From: Parvularcula oceani
Lineage (GTDB): Bacteria > Pseudomonadota > Alphaproteobacteria > Caulobacterales > Parvularculaceae
Direction: 5' to 3'
Length of the DNA: 64,000 bases
Assembly: GCF_000733125.1 (NCBI RefSeq)
Contig: NZ_JPHU01000007.1
Coordinates: forward strand, 117,148-181,147
Positions 36,166-47,266 of this stretch are shown here, piece after piece (positions within the stretch are counted from its first letter, which is position 1; each line of letters opens with the position of its first letter). Below the pieces are notes generated by a model, which saw only the letters and a program-made list of their open reading frames with translations, ran no database searches and was not told where the DNA came from. The position numbers and the translations under genes were made by a program.

Positions 36166-37392
36166 ATGCCGCCTCTCCCCGAAAGCCGCCAGGACGCGCT
36201 CGCCCTCGACAGGGACGACCCGCTCGCCGCCGCCCGCGATCTCTTCGCGCTGCCGGAGGGCGTGACCTATCTCGACGGCCATTCCCTCGGCCCCGCGACC
36301 CGCGCCGCCATCGACGCGGTGCAGCGCGGGGCGGGGGAGGCGTGGGCGAACGGACTGATCGGGTCCTGGAATGCCGAAGGCTGGATCGACCTGCCGCGTA
36401 CCGTCGCAGCCAGGCTCGCCCCGCTCCTGGGCGCTGCGCCGGGCGAGGTCATCGTCACCGACAGCGTCTCGGTGAACCTCTTCAAGCTCGCCGCCGCGGC
36501 GTTGCCGCTCGCCAAGGGCCGCGTTCTCGGCGTCGAGGAGGACGAGTTCCCGACCGATGCCTATGTTCTGGACGGCCTCGGCGCCCTTGTCGGCTGCGAG
36601 GTCCGGCGCCTGCCGAGCGGGCGGGGCGGAGACTTCCTCGCCGATGAGGGCGGCGTGCTGGTGCGCAGCGTCGTCAATTACCGCACGGCGCGGCTCGCGG
36701 ACATGGAGGCTCACGAGGCGGCGGCGCGGCAGGGCGGAGGGCTCGTCGTCTGGGATACGAGCCATGCCACGGGCGTCGTGCCGCTCGACCTGCGTGCGCG
36801 GGGCGCCAGGCTGGCGGCGGGCTGCACCTACAAATATCTCAATGGCGGCCCCGGCGCGCCCGCCTTCGTCTATGTCGCGCAAGCTCTGGCCGGCGACCTC
36901 CAGACCCCGATCCGCGGCTGGTTCGGGCATTCCGAACCCTTCGCCTTCGGCCTCGATTACACGCCCAAGGACGGTGCGGCCCGCTTCGCGGCGGGGACGC
37001 CCCCGGTCCTTTCCCTCCTCGCGCTCGACGCGGCGCTGGGCGCCTTCGAAAGAAAGAACCCGGCAGCGCTCTGGCAGAAGGCGGGGATGCTCGGCGACCT
37101 GTGCACGGCGAGGGCCGAGGCGATGGGCTTCGAGATCCTCTCTCCTCGGGACAGGCGAGCGCGCGGCGGCCATGTCACGCTGCGGCACGAGGAGGGCTAT
37201 CCCATCGTGCAGGCGCTGATCGCGCGCGGGATCATCGGCGATTTCCGGGCGCCTGACGCGATCCGCTTCGGCCTCTCGCCGCTCTTCCTGAGCCATGCGG
37301 AGCTGTGGGACGCGATGGATCAGGTCGAGGACGTGCTGGCGAGCAGGGCCTATGACGACCCCGCCTTCCGCGTGCGGGCGGCCGTTACATGA
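36166..37392 (+). CDS. kynU: Kynureninase KynU
   Basis: 408-residue PLP enzyme cleaving kynurenine to anthranilate and alanine. Motifs: [12 protein letters not shown] near the N-terminus, [41 protein letters not shown] with the PLP lysine in TYKYLN, and [13 protein letters not shown]. It lies between nuoE and nuoF. Other tryptophan-degradation genes (tdo) are not in the window. Confidence 0.93.
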   Translation: MPPLPESRQDALALDRDDPLAAARDLFALPEGVTYLDGHSLGPATRAAIDAVQRGAGEAWANGLIGSWNAEGWIDLPRTVAARLAPLLGAAPGEVIVTDSVSVNLFKLAAAALPLAKGRVLGVEEDEFPTDAYVLDGLGALVGCEVRRLPSGRGGDFLADEGGVLVRSVVNYRTARLADMEAHEAAARQGGGLVVWDTSHATGVVPLDLRARGARLAAGCTYKYLNGGPGAPAFVYVAQALAGDLQTPIRGWFGHSEPFAFGLDYTPKDGAARFAAGTPPVLSLLALDAALGAFERKNPAALWQKAGMLGDLCTARAEAMGFEILSPRDRRARGGHVTLRHEEGYPIVQALIARGIIGDFRAPDAIRFGLSPLFLSHAELWDAMDQVEDVLASRAYDDPAFRVRAAVT

Positions 37393-37477
37393 CGGCAAGC
37401 GCGATCATCGGACGCCTTGCGGGTTTTGTTCCCGCCGTCTAGCTGTCGGCTCACGTTCACACGCTCTCGGACGGACC

Positions 37478-38782
37478 ATGCTCCAGGACAAAGACCGCAT
37501 CTTCACGAACCTCTACGGCCTTCAGGATCCCTTCCTCGACGGCGCGAAGAAGCGCGGCGCGTGGAACGCGACCAAGGACATGCTGGACATGGGTCCCGAG
37601 TGGATCATCCAGCAGACCAAGGAATCCGGCCTCAGGGGGCGCGGCGGCGCGGGCTTCTCCACCGGGATGAAGTGGTCCTTCATGCCCAAGGAGGTGAAGG
37701 ACCGTCCGCATTATCTCGTGGTCAATGCCGACGAATCCGAGCCTGGCACCTGCAAGGACCGGGAGATCATGCGGCACGACCCGCACCTCCTGATCGAGGG
37801 CTGCCTCGTCGCCAGTTTCGCGATGAAGGCGCATGCCTGCTACATCTATATCCGCGGCGAATACATCTTCGAGCGCGAGCAGCTCCAGAAGGCGATCGAC
37901 GAGGCCTATGAGGCCAAGCTGATCGGCCCCGGCAACATTCATGGCTGGGATTTCGACCTCTATATCGCGCATGGCGCGGGCGCCTATATCTGCGGCGAGG
38001 AGACGGCGCTGCTCGAAAGCCTCGAGGGCAAGAAGGGCCAGCCGCGCCTGAAGCCGCCTTTCCCGGCGGGCGCGGGCCTCTATGGCTGCCCGACCACGGT
38101 GAACAATGTCGAGTCGATCGCGGTCGTGCCGACGATCCTCCGGCGCGGCTCGGGCTGGTTCAAATCCTTCGGCCGCGAGAACAATGCGGGCACCAAGGTC
38201 TTCTGCATCTCCGGCCACGTGAACAAGCCGTGCAATGTCGAAGAGGAGATGTCGATCCCGCTCAGGACGCTGATCGACACCCATTGCGGCGGCGTGCGCG
38301 GCGGCTGGGACAACCTCAAGGCCGTCATCCCCGGCGGCTCGTCGGTGCGCTGCATCCCCAAGCCGATCTGCGACGACGTGCTGATGGATTTCGACGCCCT
38401 GCGCGAGCACCTTTCGGGCCTCGGCACGGCGGCGGTCATCGTCATGGACAAGTCCACCGACATGGTGAGGGCGATCGCCCGCATCTCCTATTTCTACAAG
38501 CATGAGAGCTGCGGCCAGTGCACGCCCTGCCGCGAGGGCACGGGCTGGATGTGGCGCGTCCTCACCCGCATGGCCGAGGGCAATGCGGAGATGCACGAGA
38601 TCGACAAGCTGCTCGACGTGGCGGGCCAGATCGAGGGGCACACCATCTGCGCGCTCGGCGATGCGGCGGCCTGGCCGGTGCAGGGCCTGATCCAGCATTT
38701 CCGTCACGAGATCGAAGAGAAGATTTCTAATTACCGTACCGGACCGGCGCAGATCGCCGTGCCGCACATGGCGGCCGAATAG
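37478..38782 (+). CDS. nuoF: NADH-quinone oxidoreductase subunit F (51 kDa)
   Basis: 434 residues carrying FMN, NADH site and a 4Fe-4S cluster. Motifs: [20 protein letters not shown] (NADH), [18 protein letters not shown] (FMN), [19 protein letters not shown], and [18 protein letters not shown] (three cysteines) with a fourth at [17 protein letters not shown] 37478 gives the family start [14 protein letters not shown]; the longer frame overlaps kynU. nuoG follows after 91 bp. Confidence 0.97.
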   Translation: MLQDKDRIFTNLYGLQDPFLDGAKKRGAWNATKDMLDMGPEWIIQQTKESGLRGRGGAGFSTGMKWSFMPKEVKDRPHYLVVNADESEPGTCKDREIMRHDPHLLIEGCLVASFAMKAHACYIYIRGEYIFEREQLQKAIDEAYEAKLIGPGNIHGWDFDLYIAHGAGAYICGEETALLESLEGKKGQPRLKPPFPAGAGLYGCPTTVNNVESIAVVPTILRRGSGWFKSFGRENNAGTKVFCISGHVNKPCNVEEEMSIPLRTLIDTHCGGVRGGWDNLKAVIPGGSSVRCIPKPICDDVLMDFDALREHLSGLGTAAVIVMDKSTDMVRAIARISYFYKHESCGQCTPCREGTGWMWRVLTRMAEGNAEMHEIDKLLDVAGQIEGHTICALGDAAAWPVQGLIQHFRHEIEEKISNYRTGPAQIAVPHMAAE

Positions 38783-38873
38783 GCCGGAAAAGCAAGCAAA
38801 GCGCGGCGCCGCCCGGCCCGATCGTTCGGACGGGAAGCCTCAACAGGCAGACGCCGCGACGCAGGAAGCGAAG

Positions 38874-41006
38874 ATGTCCGAGACGCGTCCAGAGAAACGT
38901 ACGATCAAGGTCAATGGCAACGAGATCGAGGTCGATCCCAGCCTGACCCTCCTGCAGGCCTGCGAAGAGGCGGGCGAGGAGATTCCCCGCTTCTGCTATC
39001 ACGAGCGCCTCTCGGTCGCGGGCAATTGCCGCATGTGCCTGATCGAGGTGAAGGGCGGTCCGCCCAAGCCCGTCGCCTCCTGCGCCCAGAACGTGAAGGA
39101 CCTGCGCCCGGGGCCCGAAGGCGCGCCGCCCGAGCTCTTCACCAACACGCCCATGGTCAAGAAGGCCCGCGAAGGCGTGATGGAGTTCCTGCTCATCAAC
39201 CACCCGCTCGACTGCCCGGTCTGCGACCAGGGCGGCGAATGCGACCTGCAGGACCAGGCCATGGCCTATGGCCGCGCGGGATCCCGCTTCGAGGAGAACA
39301 AGCGGGCGGTCGAAGAGAAATACATGGGCCCGCTGATCAAGACGATCATGACCCGCTGCATCCAGTGCACGCGCTGCGTCCGCTTCGCGACGGAAGTCGC
39401 GGGGGTGAACGATCTCGGCCTCGTCAACAGGGGCGAGAACGCGGAGATCACGACCTATCTCGAAAAGGCGGTCGACACCGAGCTTTCGGGCAATCTCATC
39501 GACATCTGCCCGGTCGGCGCGCTGACCTCCAAGCCCTACGCCTTCATGGCGCGCCCGTGGGAGCTGCGGAAGACCGAGACCATCGACGTGATGGACGCGG
39601 TCTGCGCGCCGATCCGGATGGATGCGCGCGGCCGCGAAGTTATGCGCATCCTGCCCCGCATCCATGAGGGCGTGAACGAGGAGTGGCTGGCCGACAAGTC
39701 GCGCTTCGTCTGGGACGGCCTCAAGAAGCGCCGCCTCGACCGCCCCTATATCCGCGAGGGCGGCAAGCTGCGCCCCGCCTCCTGGGACGAGGCTTTCGAG
39801 GTCGTGCGCGCGCGGCTCGAGACGACCGCTCCCGAAAAGGTCGGCGCTCTGGCGGGCGATCTGGTTCCGGCCGAGGCGGTCAAGGCGCTGAAGGACCTGA
39901 CCGACAGGATCGGCACGCCGCATCGCGACTGCCGCCAGGACGGCGCGAAGCTCGGCCTGCTGCCGAACGGCGAACGCGCGCCGCGCTCCGCCTATACGCT
40001 CGGTTCGACCATCGAGGGCATCGACCGGGCGGATGCGATCCTGCTCATCGGCGCCAATCCGCGCATCGAGGCGCCGCTGGTCAATGCGCGCATCCGCAAG
40101 AACTGGCTGCAGCGCATGAACCTCAAGGTCGGGGTCATCGGCGAACGCCGTGACCTGACCTATGACTACGAGCATCTGGGCGCTGGCCCCGAAAGCCTGA
40201 CCGCGCTGGCGGATGGCAAGTCCGACTTCCTCGACGTGCTCAAGAATGCCGAGCGCCCGCTCATCATCGTCGGCATGGCGGCGCTGTCGCGCGGCGATGG
40301 CGGCGCGGTGATGTCCGCCGCGATGAAGCTCGCCGAAAGCGTCGGCGCGCTCGGCGGCGAGTGGAACGGCTTCGGCGTGCTGCAGACGGCGGCCGGCCGC
40401 ACCGGCGCGCTCGATCTCGGCTTCCTGCCGAAAGAGGGCGGGCGCGACTTCGCCGGCATCCTCGACGGGGCAGCATCCGGCGAGATCGAGGTCGTCTACA
40501 ATCTCGGCGCGGATGAATGCGACGTCGCCAAGCTGCGCGACGCCTTCGTCATCTATCAGGGCAGCCACGGCGACCGGGGCGCCTCCGTCGCGGACGTGAT
40601 CTTCCCCGCCGCCTCCTATGCCGAGCAGTCGGGCATCTACGTCAATCTCGACGGCCGGGTGCAGCAGACGATCCGGGCTTATTTCCCCTTCGGCGAGGCG
40701 CGCGAGGACTGGGCGATCCTGAGAGCCTTCTCCGCCCGCCTGGGCGAGCCGCTGCCCTATGACGACCTCTTCGCGCTGCGCCAGGCGATGATCGCGGATG
40801 CCGAGACATTCGCGCAGATCGACACCTGCGAGATCGGCGCCGCGCCGCGCTCGGCCGACTTCGAAGGGGCGGGAGAGCTCTCCTCCGATCCCTTCGGTTC
40901 GGCCTTCGAGGACTATTACCTCACCAATCCGATCGCGCGGGCATCCGAGATCCTGCGGGAATGCTCGGACACCTATGTGCCCAAGCCCGCGGCGGCGGCC
41001 GAATAG
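38874..41006 (+). CDS. nuoG: NADH-quinone oxidoreductase subunit G (75 kDa)
   Basis: 710 residues. N-terminal [2Fe-2S] ferredoxin domain ([22 protein letters not shown]...SCAQ), NuoG His/Cys cluster site ([19 protein letters not shown]), two 4Fe-4S motifs ([36 protein letters not shown]) and a molybdopterin-oxidoreductase-like C-terminal half lacking cofactor. AGGAAG lies upstream of the ATG. The nuoH start is 4.7 kb further on because two protease genes intervene. Confidence 0.96.
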   Translation: MSETRPEKRTIKVNGNEIEVDPSLTLLQACEEAGEEIPRFCYHERLSVAGNCRMCLIEVKGGPPKPVASCAQNVKDLRPGPEGAPPELFTNTPMVKKAREGVMEFLLINHPLDCPVCDQGGECDLQDQAMAYGRAGSRFEENKRAVEEKYMGPLIKTIMTRCIQCTRCVRFATEVAGVNDLGLVNRGENAEITTYLEKAVDTELSGNLIDICPVGALTSKPYAFMARPWELRKTETIDVMDAVCAPIRMDARGREVMRILPRIHEGVNEEWLADKSRFVWDGLKKRRLDRPYIREGGKLRPASWDEAFEVVRARLETTAPEKVGALAGDLVPAEAVKALKDLTDRIGTPHRDCRQDGAKLGLLPNGERAPRSAYTLGSTIEGIDRADAILLIGANPRIEAPLVNARIRKNWLQRMNLKVGVIGERRDLTYDYEHLGAGPESLTALADGKSDFLDVLKNAERPLIIVGMAALSRGDGGAVMSAAMKLAESVGALGGEWNGFGVLQTAAGRTGALDLGFLPKEGGRDFAGILDGAASGEIEVVYNLGADECDVAKLRDAFVIYQGSHGDRGASVADVIFPAASYAEQSGIYVNLDGRVQQTIRAYFPFGEAREDWAILRAFSARLGEPLPYDDLFALRQAMIADAETFAQIDTCEIGAAPRSADFEGAGELSSDPFGSAFEDYYLTNPIARASEILRECSDTYVPKPAAAAE

Positions 41007-41116
41007 GGCGCTCCGCATTCCTCCGGCCGGTTAACCTTTCTCGAACCGGTCGGACTTTCATCAAAGATCCGGGCCCGTCCCAACCGTCCATGAAACGGTT
41101 CGCGGCACGCTTCCTT

Positions 41117-41136
41117 CCGAACCAGAACCGGTTCGG
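41117..41136 (+). promoter_or_regulatory. Inverted repeat before the first serralysin gene
   Basis: CCGAACC and GGTTCGG are perfect 7-base arms around a 6-base loop, ending four bases before the ribosome site of the protease gene. It could be an operator or a translation-control hairpin; it has no T-run and so is not a classical terminator. Confidence 0.3.
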
Positions 41137-41153
41137 TGAAAAGGGAGCGCGGC

Positions 41154-42461
41154 ATGCGGCGAGTCTTCTCCTTGGACGAGGCCGATGGGCTCGGCGATCC
41201 GTTCGAGAGCCGGTTGGACGATCTCCTTCTCGGCGAAAACGGTGCCTGCGCCTGTTGCGGCCCGGATGGGCATGTCGAATACGCGGCCGGGGACAGCGCC
41301 AGCAGCGGCGGCGTCAACAGCTACGGCAAGCCGAGCTATTCCTGGGACGAGGCGGCGCGGGAAACCTCCCGCCATGACCGCAAATGGGCGGATGGCGACA
41401 GCTACAGCTCCGGCGGCATCGGCGTCACCTTCAGCCCGAGCGGCCTCGGCAGCGGCGGCACGGTCACTTACGGCTATCTCGCAGAGACCGATGTCGGCGC
41501 CGATGAGGGCGGCCGCTCCTTCAGGGCCTTCGATGCGCAGGAAATGGCCATGGTCGAGCGCGCCATCGGCATCATCTCCGATGTCGCCGATATCGAATTC
41601 GTCCGCGTCACCGGCGCCGGGAGCGCCTACCTCGACGATGCCCAGAGCGCCGATCTGGACCTGCAAGCGGTCCTGAACTCGAATGGCGGCGTGGCGACCA
41701 CCTGGTATAGCGGCGATACGATCCTGGAAGCGGTCGTATCGATCGGAGAGCAGGGTCTGGAGGATTTCGGCTCCTACGCCTTCCGCACGGCGCTGCATGA
41801 AATTGGGCACGCGCTCGGACTGTCCCACCCCGGGGACTATGAAGGTTCCGGTGCGAGCGACTACGCCTCGGACGCCGCCTATTTCGAGGACTCCGCCCAA
41901 TACACGGTGATGAGCTATTGGGACGAGACCAATACGGGCGCCGATTTCGGCTATGGCACCTATTCAACGTCTGTCATGCTGCACGACATCGCGGCGCTTC
42001 AGCGCCTCTACGGCGCCAACGAGGCGACGCGCGCGGACAACACGGTCTACGGCTTCGGCTCGAACACGAATGATGCGGGCTGGTCGCTCGAGGATGCGCA
42101 GGACGTCTTCATCGGCGCGATCTGGGACGCCGGCGGCCACGACACGCTCGACCTGTCCGGCTATGCCATGGATCAGGAGATCGACCTGCGCCAGGAGGCG
42201 TTCAGCTCGACCGGCGGGCGGGTCTTCAACCTGTCGATCGCGCGGGACGTGGTGATCGAGGACGCGCTGGGCGGCGCCGGGAACGACATCATCACCGGAA
42301 ACGACGCTGCGAACGTTCTCGAAGGCGGCGACGGCGACGACGTCGTCGAGGGCGGCGAGGGGGATGACATCCTCTTCGGCGACGAAGGGAACGACGTCCT
42401 TTTCGGCGGAGACGGGGACGATATCCTGATCGGCGACGGCGGAGACGCCGGCATGGGCTGA
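41154..42461 (+). CDS. Serralysin-type M10 metalloprotease, short form
   Basis: 435 residues. Zincin core with HEIGHALGLSH at 215-225 and the Met-turn TVMSYW near 252; then the M10 C-terminal linker and only about four or five GGxGxDxLx repeats (residues 385-430). The N-terminus has an unusual cysteine cluster, ACACCGPDG (Cys32, 34, 35). ATG 41154 (AAGGGAG seven bases before) is preferred to GTG 41136. Serralysins leave by type I secretion using the C-terminus; the tail here is very short. Inserted between nuoG and nuoH, and a paralogue of the next gene. Confidence 0.88.
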   Translation: MRRVFSLDEADGLGDPFESRLDDLLLGENGACACCGPDGHVEYAAGDSASSGGVNSYGKPSYSWDEAARETSRHDRKWADGDSYSSGGIGVTFSPSGLGSGGTVTYGYLAETDVGADEGGRSFRAFDAQEMAMVERAIGIISDVADIEFVRVTGAGSAYLDDAQSADLDLQAVLNSNGGVATTWYSGDTILEAVVSIGEQGLEDFGSYAFRTALHEIGHALGLSHPGDYEGSGASDYASDAAYFEDSAQYTVMSYWDETNTGADFGYGTYSTSVMLHDIAALQRLYGANEATRADNTVYGFGSNTNDAGWSLEDAQDVFIGAIWDAGGHDTLDLSGYAMDQEIDLRQEAFSSTGGRVFNLSIARDVVIEDALGGAGNDIITGNDAANVLEGGDGDDVVEGGEGDDILFGDEGNDVLFGGDGDDILIGDGGDAGMG

Positions 42462-42563
42462 TCCCGGTGCGGGCGGAACCGTAAAGGCTTGTTAACGCTT
42501 GGTCCCTGTTCTCCTCACTCATTCGTGCCTTACATTTCGACCCTGCGGGAGAGATGAAGGTTC

Positions 42564-45500
42564 ATGGGCAGGATCGAAGAGCCGGCGAAAGCCAGTCTGG
42601 CCGCAAATGTGGCGGCCGAGGCGCGCGTCCTGCGCCTCGAGCAGGCGGACGGGCCGCTCTCGGCGTCGCCGCTCGAGATCTATCGCAGCGCGCCCAACCC
42701 CTTCGGCAAGCCGAGCCTGACCTGGGACGAGGTCGCGGAGCAGGGCTCTCGCTGGAATGCGAAATGGGACGATGAGGATTCGTCGACCGGCCGCTTGGTC
42801 GGAGCGGCATGGGACCCCAATGCGCTCGGCACCGGCGGCACGGTCACCTATGGCTATCTCGCCGATGCTGCGATCACGGCCAATACCGGAGGCGTCGACG
42901 ATCCCGCCGATCATCGCGCGCTGACCGGGGCCGAGATCGAGCTCCTCGAATATGCGATCCAGCTGGTCTCGGAGGCAGCGGACATCACTTTCGAGCGGGT
43001 CATGGGCGCGGGCGGCAGCGACTATGTCACGAGCGACACCGCCGCCGAGATCGACATCTTCGGAGAACTCGGCACGAATGGCGGCTACGCCACCCCTGCC
43101 TGGTACGATGGCGAAATCTACGACTCCGCCGTCAATGTCGGGGTCAGCGGCCTGTCCCGCTATGGCAGCTACGCCTTCTCCACGGCGATCCACGAGATCG
43201 GCCACGCCGTCGGGCTGGCGCATCCGGCGGATTACGACGCTTCGGACGACGACCCGATCAGCTATGGCGGCGACGCGGTCTATTTCGAGGACAGCCGCCA
43301 ATATTCGGTGATGAGCTACTGGTCCGAGCGGGAAACCGGCGCCGATTTCTCCGGCCGCGAAGTCCTGAACCTGATGCTCTACGACATCGCCGCGCTACAG
43401 AGGCTCTACGGGCCGAACACGCAGACGCGCGCGGGCGACACCACCTATGGCTTCGGCTCGAACACCGGTGACCGCGGCTGGACCCTGGATGGCAGCGGCG
43501 ACTACATGATCGGCGCGATCTGGGACGCAGGCGGCCGCGACGTGATCGACGCCTCGGGCTATTGGAACGATCAGGTCATCGACCTGCGCGAGGAAGGCTT
43601 CAGCTCGCTCGGCGGCATGGTGAACAACCTCTCGATCGCGCGCGGCGCATCGATCGAGGATGCGATCGGCGGCTCCGGCGATGATCTCCTGATCGGGACG
43701 GTGGCGGATCCGGATTTCGTCGATGCCAGCGCTCTGGCGCCAGACGGCGGGCTGCTGGCCGGGGCCCCCACCGGGCGTGACGGCAACAACCTGCTCGATG
43801 GCGGCGCAGGCTTCGACACCGTGTCCTATGCGCATGCGATCGGGAGCGTCCGGATCGACCTTTCGAGCGCCTCGGGCGTCTTCGATCTCGGCCCGAACGG
43901 CGTCGACACCCTTCTGGGCATAGAGAACGTCCTCGGCGGGCGCTTCGACGATGTCCTCGCCGGGACGGATGGGCGGAACCTGCTCGATGGCGCAGAGGGC
44001 GACGACACGCTCGCGGGCGGCGTCGGAGACACGCTTCTCGGGGGAGAGGGCAGCGATACCGTCGATCTGAGCGCGGTCGGAGCAGGCGTCTTTCTCGATC
44101 TCATGCGCGCCGACGTCACGGTGCTGGGCGAGGCCGTCATGCGGGTCGAGGGCGCGGAATCGGTGATCGGCACGGCCGGCGCCGACGAAATCCTCGCCAC
44201 GGCCGGCGACAACCGCCTCGAAGGCGGCGAGGGCGGAGATACGTTGGTCGGTTTCGCGGGGGATGACGTCATCGAAGGCGGCGCGGGGGACGACCTCCTG
44301 ATCGGGGATGCGGGCGAAGGCTATCAATCGACCCAGATCGATTTCACCGGCACGCAGGGCGGCGACACGCTGATCGGAAACGATGCCGCGAACACGCTGT
44401 GGGGCCGGGGCGGCGCCGACCTCTTGCGGGGCGGAGAAGGCGCCGACACGCTTTACGGCGAAGCCGGCGCCGATACGCTGGAAGGCGAAGGAGGCGATGA
44501 CGTCCTCGATGGCGGCACCGGCGCGGACATCCTGCGCGGCGGCGCGGGCGACGACATCCTGACGACGAGCGACGGCGACAGCCTGTTCGGCGGCGAGGGC
44601 GCGGACACGCTGACCGGATCGGGCATCGCCGACCTCCTCGACGGCGAAGCGGGCGACGACCTGATCTTCGCGGAGGGCGGCGCCGACGATGTGCGCGGCG
44701 GGGACGGCTCTGACGAGCTCTGGGGCGGAGAGGGCGAGGATACGCTCTTCGGCGGCCTCGGCTTCGACACGCTTTACGGCGAGGACGGCTCGGACGAGCT
44801 CGATGGCGGAGACGGCGACGACGTCGTCCATGGCGGCGCAGGCCACGATCTGATCTATGGCGGCGACAATGCCGAATGGGACGACCTGTTCGGCGAAGCC
44901 GGGGACGACGTGATCTTCGGCGAGGGCGGCACCGACTACGTCTCCGGCGGGGCGGGCAATGACCAGCTCTATGGCGGGGCCGGCGACGACTATCTCGCCG
45001 GCGGGGAAGGCGCCGATACGCTGATCGGCGGCGCGGGCGCGGATATCGCCTATTACGCGGCATCCGGGATCGGCGTGCAGATCGATCTCGGCGGCGGCCT
45101 CTATGGGGGCGGTGACGCCGAGGGCGACGCGCTTTACGAGGTCGAGGACGTGATCGGCAGCGCGAGCGCGGGCGATACGCTGACGGGCGACGCCGGCGAC
45201 AACTATCTCGACGGCCATGGCGGCGACGACCTGATCAGGGGCGGGGACGGCGAGGATACCGTGGTCGGCAGCCTCGGCAGCGATACCCTGTTCGGCGGGA
45301 ACGGAAACGACATTCTCGTCGGCGGTTTCCGCGGCGACGGCACCGGCACGGACCGGCTCACCGGCGGGGCGGGGCAGGATCGGTTCAGGATCTATGGCGA
45401 TGAGGGCTTCGTGGTCGTCACCGACTTCGAAGACGGCTTCGACAGCATCGGCCTGACCGATGTCGGCGTCGGCGAATTCGCGGAGATCGGTGTCCGCGCC

Positions 45501-45617
45501 GGCGCCTATGAGGGCGTGGACGGCGTTCTGATCGATTTCGGCGAGCCGGGGGACGACCTGTTCCTCGAGGGCGTCAGCCTGGCCCAGATCGGCGCCGAAG
45601 ACTTTCTCTTCGCCTGA
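42564..45617 (+). CDS. Serralysin-type M10 metalloprotease with long RTX array
   Basis: 1017 residues. Catalytic HEIGHAVGLAH at 210-220, Met-turn SVMSYWSERETGADF, then from about residue 385 a long calcium-binding array of GGxGxDxLxG nonapeptides in several blocks, and a C-terminal domain ending DLFLEGVSLAQIGAEDFLFA, the hydrophobic end expected of a type I secretion signal. No signal peptide, as usual for the family. The first 380 residues align well with the upstream protease (shared PSxxWDE, GTGGTVTYGYLA), so the two arose by tandem duplication. No ABC/MFP secretion genes adjoin. Confidence 0.93.
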   Translation: MGRIEEPAKASLAANVAAEARVLRLEQADGPLSASPLEIYRSAPNPFGKPSLTWDEVAEQGSRWNAKWDDEDSSTGRLVGAAWDPNALGTGGTVTYGYLADAAITANTGGVDDPADHRALTGAEIELLEYAIQLVSEAADITFERVMGAGGSDYVTSDTAAEIDIFGELGTNGGYATPAWYDGEIYDSAVNVGVSGLSRYGSYAFSTAIHEIGHAVGLAHPADYDASDDDPISYGGDAVYFEDSRQYSVMSYWSERETGADFSGREVLNLMLYDIAALQRLYGPNTQTRAGDTTYGFGSNTGDRGWTLDGSGDYMIGAIWDAGGRDVIDASGYWNDQVIDLREEGFSSLGGMVNNLSIARGASIEDAIGGSGDDLLIGTVADPDFVDASALAPDGGLLAGAPTGRDGNNLLDGGAGFDTVSYAHAIGSVRIDLSSASGVFDLGPNGVDTLLGIENVLGGRFDDVLAGTDGRNLLDGAEGDDTLAGGVGDTLLGGEGSDTVDLSAVGAGVFLDLMRADVTVLGEAVMRVEGAESVIGTAGADEILATAGDNRLEGGEGGDTLVGFAGDDVIEGGAGDDLLIGDAGEGYQSTQIDFTGTQGGDTLIGNDAANTLWGRGGADLLRGGEGADTLYGEAGADTLEGEGGDDVLDGGTGADILRGGAGDDILTTSDGDSLFGGEGADTLTGSGIADLLDGEAGDDLIFAEGGADDVRGGDGSDELWGGEGEDTLFGGLGFDTLYGEDGSDELDGGDGDDVVHGGAGHDLIYGGDNAEWDDLFGEAGDDVIFGEGGTDYVSGGAGNDQLYGGAGDDYLAGGEGADTLIGGAGADIAYYAASGIGVQIDLGGGLYGGGDAEGDALYEVEDVIGSASAGDTLTGDAGDNYLDGHGGDDLIRGGDGEDTVVGSLGSDTLFGGNGNDILVGGFRGDGTGTDRLTGGAGQDRFRIYGDEGFVVVTDFEDGFDSIGLTDVGVGEFAEIGVRAGAYEGVDGVLIDFGEPGDDLFLEGVSLAQIGAEDFLFA

Positions 45618-45700
45618 TGCGCCGGGACGTCGCGCAAAGAGTGGCAATTGAGGCCCGCTTGTGCCTTTGCGCGCCGCCAAGGCTGCGCTAGAGGCGCGCC

Positions 45701-46771
45701 ATGGACATCTTCCAAGGCCTCGTGGTCCGCGACTGGACCTCTCCGCTCGGCGGCACGCTGACGACGCTGCTGCAGATCCTGGCGCTCGCCGTCGTGCTGC
45801 TCGTCAGCCTCGCATTCCTGCTGCTTTTCGACCGCAAGGTCTGGGCCGCGGTGCAGATGCGCAAGGGGCCGAATGTGGTCGGCGCCTTCGGCATGCTCCA
45901 GTCCTTCGCCGACTTCTTCAAGTTCGTGCTGAAGGAGGTCATCATCCCCTCGGGCGCGGACAAGACCGTCTTCCTGATCGCGCCGCTCGTCACCTTCATC
46001 CTCGCCTTCGTGTCCTGGGCGGTGATTCCCGTCGGGGCGGGGCTGGTGGTCGCCAACATCAATGTCGGCATCCTCTACCTCTTCGCGATCTCCTCGCTCG
46101 GGGTCTACGGGATCATCATGGGCGGCTGGGCGTCCAACTCGAAATATCCCTTCCTCGGCTCCCTGCGCTCCGCCGCGCAGATGGTGAGCTACGAGGTCTC
46201 CCTGGGCTTCATCATCATCTCGGTCCTGCTGCTGGTCGGTTCGATGAACCTGTCGGATATCGTGAACTCGCAGAATCGCGGGCTCGGCATCCTGAACTGG
46301 CATTTCATCCCGCTCTTCCCGCTCTTCGTGATGTTCTTCATCTCGGCGCTCGCCGAGACGAACCGCGCGCCCTTCGACCTGCCCGAGGCCGAATCGGAAC
46401 TCGTGGCGGGCTATCAGGTCGAATATTCCTCGACGCCCTATCTCCTCTTCATGATCGGCGAGTACATGAACATCGTGCTGATGTGCGCGATGACCGCGAT
46501 CCTGTTCCTGGGCGGCTGGCACTCGCCCTTCGGCGACTTTCTCGGTCTCGACGCGCTCGGCCCGCTCTGGCTCGCGATCAAGATCGTCTTCATCTTCTTC
46601 CTCTTCGCGATGGTGAAGGCCATCGTGCCGCGCTACCGCTATGATCAGCTGATGCGCATCGGCTGGAAGATCTTCCTTCCGACCTCCGTCGCCTATCTGA
46701 TGGTGGTCGCCGCGCTCATGCTGCTGTTCCCGGCCTTCGCGGACTGGTTCCACAGCTGGAGAATCGACTAA
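45701..46771 (+). CDS. nuoH: NADH-quinone oxidoreductase subunit H
   Basis: 356-residue membrane subunit with eight or nine transmembrane helices at the quinone-binding site. Signatures: [28 protein letters not shown] and [29 protein letters not shown]. The stop overlaps the nuoI start (TAATG). It begins 83 bp after the second serralysin. Confidence 0.97.
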   Translation: MDIFQGLVVRDWTSPLGGTLTTLLQILALAVVLLVSLAFLLLFDRKVWAAVQMRKGPNVVGAFGMLQSFADFFKFVLKEVIIPSGADKTVFLIAPLVTFILAFVSWAVIPVGAGLVVANINVGILYLFAISSLGVYGIIMGGWASNSKYPFLGSLRSAAQMVSYEVSLGFIIISVLLLVGSMNLSDIVNSQNRGLGILNWHFIPLFPLFVMFFISALAETNRAPFDLPEAESELVAGYQVEYSSTPYLLFMIGEYMNIVLMCAMTAILFLGGWHSPFGDFLGLDALGPLWLAIKIVFIFFLFAMVKAIVPRYRYDQLMRIGWKIFLPTSVAYLMVVAALMLLFPAFADWFHSWRID

Positions 46772-47259
46772 TGTCCCGTGTTGCACAGGCCCTCAAGGGC
46801 GCGATGCTCACCGACTTCCTGTCGGCCTTCTGGCTCGCGCTGAAATATTACGTCCGTCCCAAGGCGACCGTGAACTACCCCTTCGAGCGGGGGCCGCAGA
46901 GCCCGCGCTTCCGGGGGGAGCACGCGCTGCGCCGCTATCCGAACGGCGAAGAACGCTGCATCGCCTGCAAGCTCTGCGAGGCCGTCTGCCCCGCCCAGGC
47001 GATTACCATCGAGGCCGAGCCCCGCAAGGACGGCTCGCGCCGCACCACGCGCTACGACATCGACATGACGAAGTGCATCTATTGCGGCCTCTGCCAGGAA
47101 AGCTGCCCGGTGGACGCGATCGTCGAGGGCCCGAACCTCGAATTCTCGACCGAGACCCGCGAGGAGCTCTTCTACGACAAGGAGAAGCTGCTCTCGAACG
47201 GCGACCGTTGGGAACGCCTGATCGCGCGCAACCTGGAGCTCGACGCGCCGTATAGGTGA
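46771..47259 (+). CDS. nuoI: NADH-quinone oxidoreductase subunit I
   Basis: 162 residues with two 4Fe-4S motifs, [16 protein letters not shown] and [16 protein letters not shown], that carry electrons towards quinone (N6a/N6b). Coupled to nuoH by a one-base overlap. It is not followed by nuoJ but, 7 bp on, by an unrelated hypothetical gene. Confidence 0.97.
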   Translation: MSRVAQALKGAMLTDFLSAFWLALKYYVRPKATVNYPFERGPQSPRFRGEHALRRYPNGEERCIACKLCEAVCPAQAITIEAEPRKDGSRRTTRYDIDMTKCIYCGLCQESCPVDAIVEGPNLEFSTETREELFYDKEKLLSNGDRWERLIARNLELDAPYR

Positions 47260-47266
47260 GGGCGCG

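Noticed and set aside
34768..37398. 876-residue minus-strand open frame over kynU
   Set aside because: Only its last 141 residues (DUF985 protein) are real; the rest is an Arg/Gly/Ala-rich shadow of kynU and of the hydrolase gene in high-GC DNA.
38727..41018. 763-residue minus-strand open frame opposite nuoG
   Set aside because: Antisense shadow of nuoG, with no ribosome site and no recognisable domain; nuoG is certain.
42300..45620. Tandem DNA repeats as a CRISPR or satellite array
   Set aside because: The repeats are coding RTX nonapeptides, with no constant repeat/spacer structure.
43395..45680. Long antisense frame over the RTX array, with regular repeats
   Set aside because: Its periodicity only mirrors the GGxGxDxLx codons of the protease on the plus strand.
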